Source of the DNA: Trochalopteron elliotii
Taxonomy: Eukaryota; Chordata; Aves; Passeriformes; Leiothrichidae
Assembly: GCA_024734555.1 (NCBI GenBank)
Contig: JANPWX010000172.1
Coordinates: 2,889,688-2,953,687, forward strand
Direction of reading: 5' to 3'
DNA length: 64,000 bases
Shown here: positions 55,086 through 64,000 of the stretch, one piece after another
Numbering within the stretch: the stretch's first letter is position 1
Layout of the letters: each line of letters begins with the position of its first letter
Notes under the pieces: model-generated
What the model was told of the DNA's origin: nothing
The model's input: the letters and a program-made list of their open reading frames with translations, nothing else
Databases searched by the model: none
Made by a program: the position numbers and the translations under genes

Positions 55086-58000
55086 CTGTGAGGGAGAAGG
55101 GAAAATGTCAGTGCTCAGGTGGGCTGACACGGGCTCTGCTTCCAGGCAAAATCTGAAAATGAATCAGTGTTATGAGCAAAATCCTATAAACTGCCAGGAG
55201 CTCCTGCTGGCTATTACACATGGGCTGCGCTCCCCCGGACCAGGTGGGATAAGGACAATAATTTGCATGGTTCTCAAAACTCACCTACCTGACTAATCCT
55301 GATTTTTATCTCCCAGTATATGTCACTTCCCAAAGGATACCATATAATGGACTCACACATGGTTGCTCTTTGCATCCTGACATCTTTTTCATGTAGCACT
55401 GACAAATCTTATTCAGAGGTTCATTTACAAGCAAACAAAGAATTGGCATGAAGACTTGGGTCACACCTCTTTAAAGAGCTGAGACTCCCCCATGGTGGGT
55501 CTGTTCTGTTTTGTGTCATTGTTTGTAGATACGTCTTTAAACTCCAGCAAATTCTGATCGTTTACACATTGCCTCCAAAGAAATAACTGCAGGGAATGCT
55601 TAACTCAAAAAAGTTACACAGGACACTTAAAAAACAATCCAGAGAAGCTGTCTTCAAAACAGCTATTGTTTGGGAATACTCCACAGCTAAAACTGGAGAG
55701 CTGGTCCCCACTAGTGCAAAACACAGCAACACAACACACACCCTGTTACACTGGCAAGAGCAGGAAACAGGCCAAACTTCTGTCAACCAGAAACCTTACT
55801 AAACATAAATCAAAGTAATTCCCCTGTCTTCCTTTTCACATATTTCTGGCAAAAATGGAAAAAGCTGTTGTGATCGCAGCAGCTGTTGTGATACTCTTCT
55901 GTGGAGTATACTGGAATCTCATCTGCTCCCACTAAAAGAGCTAGGATTTCTGTATGAATAAGCAAAAGCATACTGTCTTTCATTTGAGCTTTTCCTAAGA
56001 TGAACCCGAAGATAGCAGTTGTGACAAAAAGAGACAGTTCTAAGGCTCTCCTGTGTTCTCTTTAAAGATTCCAGACACGTATCTCAGTATTTTTTTAAAG
56101 ATTTAAAAAAANNNNNNNNNNNNNNNNNNNNNNNNNNNNNNNNNNNNNNNNNNNNNNNNNNNNNNNNNNNNNNNNNNNNNNNNNNNNNNNNNNNNNNNNN
56201 NNNNNNNNNNNNNNNNNNNNNNNNNNNNNNNNNNNNNNNNNNNNNNNNNNNNNNNNNNNNNNNNNNNNNNNNNNNNNNNNNNNNNNNNNNNNNNNNNNNN
56301 NNNNNNNNNNNNNNNNNNNNNNNNNNNNNNNNNNNNNNNNNNNNNNNNNNNNNNNNNNNNNNNNNNNNNNNNNNNNNNNNNNNNNNNNNNNNNNNNNNNN
56401 NNNNNNNNNNNNNNNNNNNNNNNNNNNNNNNNNNNNNNNNNNNNNNNNNNNNNNNNNNNNNNNNNNNNNNNNNNNNNNNNNNNNNNNNNNNNNNNNNNNN
56501 NNNNNNNNNACCCCTGCACAGCTGTCTCCTGAGATGTGGGAGCTGAGAATCCCCCATCTCCAACACCAACCAGACACAGGAACATGAGCGATCAGGGCAG
56601 GGTTCGTCTGGGTGCAGAGCACTCAGAGGAGGCAGGAAGCTGTAGCACCAGAACCCCAAGAGCACATCAAAGCTATAAAGCTACAAAGAACAGTCAAATG
56701 AATTCCCTGCAAGTAATCTGAGATCCTGGGGCAGCTTTTGGATCATCTCACACATAGTTTCAACCTCTAGCACCCACAGGGCCATTGGAGTGAGGGGCCA
56801 GGATCGTCACTGGGTGGCAGGAGGACTTCATAAAGGCATCATCTGTTGTCATCATCTGTGTACCTTTAATAAGGACCTGTGCCTTCAAAAGAGGGGAAAA
56901 TCTGGGGGTGACCTGCTAAACTTTTGCTACTGCATTGAAATCTTTAAAACAAGCCCTGTTACCAACAACAACAGTATTTTCCTAACAAAAACCCGTTCCT
57001 GTTTGAATTTTTAATTTTTCTAAGAAATCCCTTCTAGATACTTTTGAGCTACTATCAATTGCTACAGATGCTGTAAATCTACAATCACAAATACCCTCAC
57101 TATTCCATGCCAGTGGTACTCTTCACCCGATCCAGATTTTTTAATGATCCATCAGCCCCAGTACACCCCATTCTTTGGGGAAGGGGGAGAAAGTATTTTC
57201 AGGCAGAAAAATTTAAGGAGATGCTAAAGCAGAAACCTAAAGGGATGAATTGGGCCATGGAAGGTTTGAAACACAGTAACCACGCAGAGCATGAGAAGCT
57301 TGTGTAAAGTGAAATTTGACCTGTACTTCTGTCTAAAAGGAAACTGTTGTTAGAATTACAGTGACTCTTCGGCACTTTTTCCACTGCTGCAATGTAAACA
57401 CTTTGTTGTATGTCTGGGCTGAGTTTGCTGAGGTACACCAAAAGCCACGATCAAACTCGTACATACATCACTTTTATTGCTGTGGTTACTTAGGTTGCTC
57501 ACTATTTACTCTCACAGATGATTGAGGAAGAAGATGGCCATAGAGAAGGGCACTCTAAAAAATCTTGAACAGGAGGAAACAATTATTAACCTGGGACCAG
57601 ATCAGGAGGCGATAGAGAAGTTTAGACTGGCACTGCCTAGTTTGCAAGGACACAAAGGCTCTTGTTGGGCAGGGCTCCTTTTGCACAGCAGGAGTCACAA
57701 AGACAGTACACGGCAGAGAACTTGCCAGCCCCACTTCAAGTAGGAAAAAACATCTTAAAAGGATGATTTGAGAGATTTCTTGTTTCAGCCTTGGACATTC
57801 ATACATGTTTTTGTACTCTTGCCTCTTCATCCCAAAGTTTTCTTTGTGGGTCCAGTTCCTCTGTTCAACTTGGAAGCTCTGGCTTGCTCCTTTCTTTCAA
57901 GTAAATTCCCTTGTTTCCCTCTCACTTGAATATTCTCCTTCCCTAAGCTCTGCTGAGTTTCACTGCTTGTAGGTCAGCCTTCCTGGGAGGTTTTGCCACC

Positions 58001-61000
58001 TGACAGGACCCTCATCCTTTCACCTGACAGACAGACAAGCCCAATGACTCAGCAGCCTTGGAAGGTACCACTTCTCCTCTTGCCCAAGGCCAAAGAAAAG
58101 TCATGGATATAAGCTACATTCTATATGCACTGAAATCTATTATTCTTTTTATTACTGATTTTGCACAAACTAGAAAATTCAGGACAAATACTCTAGGGTT
58201 TTCTCTATACTAGCACATATGCATTATTTGTGAGGTTTGTTGTATCTACTATGTCTCAAACTTCATTAGCTCTTTAGATATTGCCTGAGTAAGTTTATCT
58301 ACATCTTGAACACATTTTCAAAGTCTTTCTCCAGAGCTAGAGACCACTCAGGGGTGTTGAATAAAAGGAAGACTAATCAACACCTTCATAAATCCCCATT
58401 TTAGCTTCTACAAGGTGGTATTTTGCAAAGCACATTAACTACTCAATATTCATACACTTCTGGACGGGGCATCTAAATTTGGATGTGAATCCAAAGTCTG
58501 GTGATGGTGAACTCCACAGAAACAAGGATTATACCTTTGGGTTCCTTGGAATCACACAGATGATTTTCTAAAAATCAAATTTCAGGCATCAAAGATGAAT
58601 CACAGGAAGAAAAAAATATCCATAAATGTAAAACTATAAAGTAATTGTAACTTCTTCTCTATCTCAATAAGCATAATTAGAGAAGAAAGCAAGCTTCAGA
58701 AGTTAGTTCAAAGACTTATGTTTAAAGCATCTAGAGGTCAGTGTACTTCAGGTTTATATAGATGTTTCTGACTATCCCACATGTAATTTAAAGAAAAATA
58801 TTTCTCCCAGGATCTGTGGCTTCTCAAGAAAATCTCTACCACTCTATATAGAGTACCAATACATGTTACAAGCAAACAATTTTTAAAAATAAAGTTCCTG
58901 AAGAACGACAAAATGTTTATGACTATTTGTGCTGCCTATGGGAAAGCGCCACGAGACAGCAGCTGGGCAGGAGGCCAGCAGGGGCTTCTGATACACATCT
59001 GGGCTTGTGTATAAACATGTTCTCCTTACAGTTTCCATTGTCCGCCCCAGCCCATTCCTTTGGAGTATTTGTTGTACTCATTCTTGTCTTATTTACCTTT
59101 CCATAATGACTTTTCAGTGCAGAGGCCATCTCTTATCCTTGAACATTGTTTGCAAAAAGGTGCCCCATCCCTACTGAGTCCTTTAAGCAGTACTGTAACA
59201 CAAATAAAATCTCTAAAAATACCATTCTACTTCTCAAACTTACGTCACCTAAGGCCAGACAAAAGAAAACTGTGTATATCCTCCTTTCCTCCTTGCTCCC
59301 TAAAGGAATGCATCCTTTCTCAGCCGTAAAGTGAGCCTGGCAATTACTGTATGTGCATGTCTGTGTTCCTGTTTGGAACACTATAATTGTTTTACAGTCC
59401 TGACTGTGATTATCCAGTACCCACCAGAAAATCCCAGTGCTTTGATCACAAGACTCCCTACCCAGACTCTGCAAATAATTGGTCAGACAAGTGGGTTAAG
59501 CAGAAGGAAGATAAAGAGGAAACAAGAAACACAGCTGACACAAAGCTAAAAGGAAGGAAACAAAGATAAAAATGCAAAAAGGAAAAAAAATAGGCTGAAA
59601 ATAAAAAAGGGGGGAAACAGAAAAGAGAAATGAGGTGAGGCAGAGTTTAAGGAAACATGCTTTTCTAAACAGAGGTGATTCTCTTAGGAGAATAAGGTAC
59701 TTTTTATTTGCTGCTGTTCCCTGTCAGCCCCTCTAAGGGTCATTAATTTGTTCCCCCGCCCGGCTGCTCTACCATTAAGGGTGTACAAGATATCCCTTAT
59801 AGACAGTCCTCATGCATTTGAGATGAAGTTAGTGAGATAGCAGAAGCAGGCACAAACAGCTTGCTCATTTGGGCAATAAAAAGACGGAGGGCTGGCAGTC
59901 AAACAGAGAACAGACAGGATATAGCAAATTACAGGGTTCTCCTTCCAGACTTTGCCATTAAGCGAATGTTTTCTGCAATGCATAGATGCCCTCTGGGCAC
60001 ACAACTTCTAACAATCACCATGGCTTGTTTGCTTCCTGAGCTAGGGATTTAGCTTTTTATGCCATACCCTCTGTCTGGCACAGCTCCTACCACACGCAAA
60101 GAAAGTATTGATCTTCAATAATGTGAGTTTGTCTGCAAAGTAATACTTGCAAGTAGTCCAAAACCATCTTTCCCTCTGCCCTGGCCCTGCAGATGATGTT
60201 CAGTTTTTCCTGTAACTGGAGAATAAACACTACATAGTTCAGGATAATCTCAGCAAAAAGACTTGCATGTCCCTAAGAAAAGAGCACACTGCTTTCTTGT
60301 CCATGTTTTATGAAATACTGTTGTCAGGGATAAGTGGTCTGTACAGGAACCTGAGTCTTGTGATTTGCTGCTGTGGGAGCTGCTGCAGCATCACTGAAAC
60401 AGAATTTCATCCACTACGTGGTTTCATGCACAGGTTCTCCACTCTTGCCACAACCATTTTATCTCAACTACTACTGATGTTCCTCTATTTCTATTTCATA
60501 TTGCTGCTCTCTTCTAAGTCCCCACTTATCAGTTATTTAAAGGACAAGCCATAAAATAGAACCAACCCAGTCACCATGGTTTTTCTAGGGTGTACGGGTC
60601 AGTGACTGGATTTTCCAGTAGTTCATGCAAAAACTTTAGAAAATATCTTAGAGGAAGTGTTGCCAACATAGTACTTCTGTTCCTGAATGTCAGTGGTTAG
60701 CGAATGCCATACTGAAGTGCAAGATATTCAACACAATTTCATATGGCTCTGCACTGATGCATATGAAGCAACACTCCTGTAACATCCTAGCATGTTCTAC
60801 ATTGGCCAGCTCAAGGTTCCAGTTTAGAAATGCTTCACTCACATAAAAAGACAAAACATTTCTCATGATGGAGAGCAATTAAAGAACGGGGCGGGGTGGG
60901 GGTGTCAGGGAATTGTTTCCCAGGGTGTCACACGAAGGGATGCAAGCCCTGCATGTGGGGTCACTGACAGCTGTGCAGATGTGTCATGGGAACTCAGACC

Positions 61001-61699
61001 TAGGACAGAATGATGCCAGAATTTCTGCAAGACTCTGCCTTCCCAAGGTGAATTCTGACTTACATGATGTTAACCACTACATTTCATAAATTATCTTTAA
61101 CAGAAAATGTACCCTGGGCACCGTCTCACTGAAGAGGAGGCAGTGTCTCTAGTAGTTAAGCAAAAGGAATTGTTTCTGGCACAGATGGACAGAAGCTTTT
61201 TATTTCATGTTTCTGAAAGGGACCCAAGAGATTATTTTGCTTGTAGTACCTCCTGCATTCTGCAGTTAATTTGTCTAAATAACAGAAAGGTCGTTAAAAT
61301 GTGTAAAGCAAGAGAGTTGCTATATGTAATCTCTCTTGACAGACATCCCTTGTAAAACTGATAAACTTGGCTGTGCTTGAGAGGAAACTAGTGAATAAAA
61401 TATTCTGCTAAAATATCACAAAAATAATTGTGAAAAGTCTATTAAATGAGAAGAGTGCAAACTGATTTTAGAGGCTTCCCCCACCATCTACACCAGCAGG
61501 AAATGAGGTAAGTCTGCACTACTACTTACCTTATATCTTTTTTTACATCCAGGAACAGGACAGGCGAAAGGTTTCTCATCCCCTCCATTCATGCACATTG
61601 AACTAAGGATAGCTTCAGAACTGATAGCACTTTCTGTAGTCCAGGACTCATCACTGTCTGATTCTTCGTAGTCTACTTCCTCTTCATCATATTCACTAC
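54909..61699 (-). CDS. JAZF1: JAZF1, juxtaposed with another zinc finger 1; last two coding exons
   Basis: The window holds the C-terminal part of JAZF1 on the - strand, 61699-61530 then 55085-54909, together 114 complete codons plus the end of a split Gly codon and the stop. The human protein has 243 residues, so about half is here. Known roles are repression with the nuclear receptor TR4 (NR2C2), membership of the NuA4/TIP60 acetyltransferase complex, and metabolic regulation in the nucleus. The sequence shows an acidic stretch and two C2H2-like fingers, the first split across the intron. Exon order and the tail-to-tail arrangement with TAX1BP1 match the mammalian locus. The N-terminal exons lie beyond position 64000. 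Confidence 0.97.
56112..56509. other. Assembly gap (398 Ns)
   Basis: 398 consecutive N bases in JAZF1 intron 4. The left flank is an A-run (TTTAAAAAAA). The right flank is more GC-rich (ACCCCTGCACAGCTGTC). Content is unknown, and open frames that run through it are meaningless. Confidence 1.
60888..60910 (+). other. G-quadruplex-type motif
   Basis: Four G runs (GGGG, GGGG, GGGGG, GGG) are separated by loops of 1, 1 and 5 bases, which satisfies the usual G3+N1-7 pattern. It is intronic and lies on the strand opposite to JAZF1 transcription, so it could form in the non-template DNA of + strand transcription or in DNA only. Confidence 0.7.
61530..61699 (-). CDS. JAZF1: JAZF1 penultimate coding exon: acidic region and first half of a zinc finger
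   Basis: The exon has 170 nt on the - strand. It starts with two bases that complete a Gly codon and ends in phase 0 at AAG before GTAAGT. It encodes SEYDEEEVDYEESDSDESWT, then TESAISSEAILSSMCMNGGD and EKPFACPVPGCKKRYK. The Asp/Glu/Ser-rich segment is the acidic domain. CPVPGC gives the two Cys ligands of the finger completed in the next exon. One conservative change (GGD where I recall GGE in human) is visible. Confidence 0.97.
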
Positions 61700-64000
61700 C
61701 TAGAAAAGCAGGGCAGTCAGATAAAACAAGAATAAATAAGAGCACAGTAAGATAACCCATTCTGCATTTATTACATCAGCTACAGTGACTTGTAATTTCC
61801 CCACTTCTGTCTTTTCTGGAAGACAGGTTTTTTAAATTGTATAACCCTACCTTTCTTGTAGTTATTTGTTCCTTCATAAAGACACCAGTGGTTATTTTTC
61901 TAATAACCAGGACAGACATTATTAATGTATCTTCATAAACTGTTAACTGCATGGCACAGAAAGTTCAAAAGACTGATTTTAAAATGCAGTTTCATTGCTT
62001 CTCAAACACCAGGATCCTTCCGTTTTTCCCAGTGCCCTAACAGAAAATGCTCCCTCCTCCCCTCCAATTAAAGCTAATTTTAAGGCACTTCTTTATGCAA
62101 TACAATACTGAAGAGTGTAATTCTACAGATCATAAACAGTGTAAAATAATATGTTGACAAGTCCTAATGCATTTACTAGCCCTTTGGAATTAATAGGAAT
62201 TATAGCACAACATTAATAAGAATTATATTGTAGCAATTATAGTTGTGAAATTCATTCCCTCAGGTGTGGGTATAAATTGCATTGTGTGGCAGCCCTGAAC
62301 AGACCGCATTATGTTCCAGATATGCTAAGACAGCCATCTGAGCAGCTGGTGCTGAGTTTATTTATTATTTTTAATTGCAATAACTATTAATGAAACCCTC
62401 TGAAGAAGTTAAATGTGAAACAAGAGAAATTAGAAAAGCAGAATTCCAACTGTAAAAATACAGTTGAAAAAAGAAAAGCAGGGGAGGGAAGAGCCGCAGC
62501 TGATTAAAAAGAAAATATATGCACAGAGGGAGAGAGAGGGAAAGCTGAGGGAAACTTCTCTGGTGTCAGCAGGAGGTGGTGCTGTGTTTCCCCTCCCCTT
62601 TCTTCTTTCCCTTTCCCAGCTCTGCTAAATTTTATCCTTTCTGCTGAAAGACAGTTTGGCTCCAAGTGCTGGAATAGCTCCTGCTATTAAAGACAGTTAT
62701 GTGACACTTGCAGGGCTCTTCCCTCATCTGCCCTTTCAGTGCACAGCTCTGAGCAGCTCTATCCACTGAGGAGAAAATGCAGACAGATGCCTCATGGCAC
62801 TTTAAAACATTCAGAGTTCATAGGGAATACCCATACTGCAAAGTACAACGGGGTTTTTAGGGGTGTTTCTGCTTCTGCTGAAACTCCACACTTACTGCCT
62901 CTTTGGACTCCCCCTTCCCCAGCATTCCCAGTCAGCCTCAGTACTGAGTAACAACACGTGGCAACTGGTAGCTGCCAGCAGCCAGGGCTCCTGAGCTTTG
63001 GTCAGGACAGATGTCAGGCTGTCCACGTTTCTTTCCTGTGGCTCCCATCTGTCCAGGATGGTGTGCAGATGAGGAAAGAGGGATGGCTTCCCACCAGCCA
63101 CAACCGTCAACATGAGCGCACGCACAGGCCCTGCAGCACATCTGGAAAACTCTGCCCTGCTGACTGCAGCTCCTCATCCCACTCCCAATGAGTGAGAGCC
63201 AAAGAAAGCATTATTGACCTCTTAAAATATTTCTGAACTCTAGGAACAGTTAACCTAAAATGAAGTTAAGAGTTGTTATAGTTTAATTAACTAATAAAAA
63301 AATGGAGGCAAAACCACAACTCTGCTTCTACGATTTCCTGCCCTTGATTGTATCTTGATGGAAAAAATTCCTCAAGCTGTTTCTTTCAAACCTTTTAGCT
63401 CAGTGGGGTTTTTTTAAAGCAAATGAAACAGAAAACCCTATTGTAAATACACATATGCACTCCTAGGATGTCAAAACATACAATTCTAAATACTGATACC
63501 AACAATTTCTGCCTTTATAATCACTCCCCTTGTGAGCCCCCTTAAGAGCGGGTGATTTCCACCCAAATAGGATTTTGTCCTCCTGAAGAAAACATCATTT
63601 GAAACTGTGCAACATCTCTTAGGGACACCACTCCTTTTAGTGATGATAAGGAGTATGCTTTCATAAAGCAATACTCAGTGCTCTTTAAAACTTGTAATAT
63701 GATGTATAAAATAAGAGATGCACAGAACAGTGGGGAGAAGCTGCAGTCAGTACTATTAAGCATTTCCTTAGGTTTTCCTAAAGGCATTAAGGAGTGACCT
63801 TTTAATTTTTCTAGTAATTTTGTATGGTAGGATCTAATTCTGTAAAAATGTTTGCCCGTACTTCAGTTAAAGGTAAACTCAGTGACAGAGAGAGACAGAA
63901 GAGACCAAACTGTGCGTAAGCATCCATGAGACCGCACCATCCTTATGGTTTTCTTTTCATGACTTACCCGAACAAAAATGCAAGATTTCGTCTAGTACAC
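61700..64000 (-). other. JAZF1: JAZF1 intron 3 (partial)
   Basis: It begins with the acceptor of the 61530-61699 exon (TTTTCTAG on the - strand) and runs off the window. I looked for the Ser/Thr/Pro-rich exon 3 (LTPPVTPP-type sequence) on the - strand and did not find it. An AT-rich block with many TAAT cores at about 62060-62500 is a candidate conserved non-coding element. The more GC-rich 62900-63180 shows no coding signature. Confidence 0.75.

Larger units (their letters stand above)
55086..61529 (-). other. JAZF1: JAZF1 intron 4 (about 6.4 kb, interrupted by a gap)
   Basis: On the - strand it starts GTAAGT at 61529 and ends CCTCACAG at 55086. It includes a run of Ns (56112-56509) and a G-quadruplex-like run (60888-60910). 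Open frames are short and unsupported. No interspersed repeat was recognised, which is notable beside the CR1/LTR-bearing TAX1BP1 introns. Confidence 0.85.

Noticed and set aside
56084..56665. Three long - strand open frames
   Set aside because: They are open only because they run through the 398-N gap.
62739..63191. Overlapping open frames on both strands in JAZF1 intron 3
   Set aside because: The region is somewhat GC-rich, but none of the frames resembles JAZF1 exon 3 (Ser/Thr/Pro-rich) or any known protein.
1..64000. CRISPR arrays, tRNA genes, rRNA genes, prokaryotic operons
   Set aside because: I saw no regularly spaced repeats, cloverleaf sequences or operon-like gene packing. The window is bird intronic and exonic DNA throughout.

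Overview
This window is vertebrate nuclear DNA, almost certainly from a bird. It is AT-rich and mostly intronic, with small exons separated by kilobase introns. It carries three CR1 retrotransposon fragments of the avian type. It also carries one solo LTR of about 1 kb that resembles an LTR family I know as common in songbirds and other Neoaves, so a non-galliform bird is likely. The species cannot be fixed from the sequence. The window has no bacterial-style operons and no CRISPR array, and I recognised no tRNA or rRNA gene.

From the left edge to about 52.2 kb, the + strand holds the whole protein-coding part of TAX1BP1 (T6BP/CALCOCO3), an autophagy receptor and A20/ITCH adaptor. I assembled 17 coding exons by splice sites and reading phase. 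They join without a frame break into 2451 nt (816 codons plus stop). The product has an N-terminal SKICH domain with a non-canonical LIR, a long coiled coil, a low-complexity linker, and two C-terminal UBZ-type zinc fingers, each overlapping a PPxY motif. The untranslated first exon and promoter are probably left of the window.

From about 52.7 kb to the right edge, the - strand holds the 3' end of JAZF1, a zinc-finger transcription cofactor. Its last coding exon (54909-55085) and penultimate exon (61530-61699) are present. The earlier exons lie beyond the right edge. The two genes are tail to tail, with candidate poly(A) signals on opposite strands less than 100 bp apart at the closest. This matches the TAX1BP1-JAZF1 order known in mammals.

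The most interesting points concern TAX1BP1 splicing. Intron 16 appears to start with GC rather than GT. Exon 14 (72 nt) has no counterpart in the human protein as I remember it. An unannotated 54-nt, phase-neutral candidate cassette exon (46466-46519) lies in intron 16, followed within 100 bp by a roughly 180-bp foldback element. An in-frame extension past exon 12 could encode a truncated isoform. A run of 398 Ns (56112-56509) interrupts JAZF1 intron 4. I found no convincing new biological system here.
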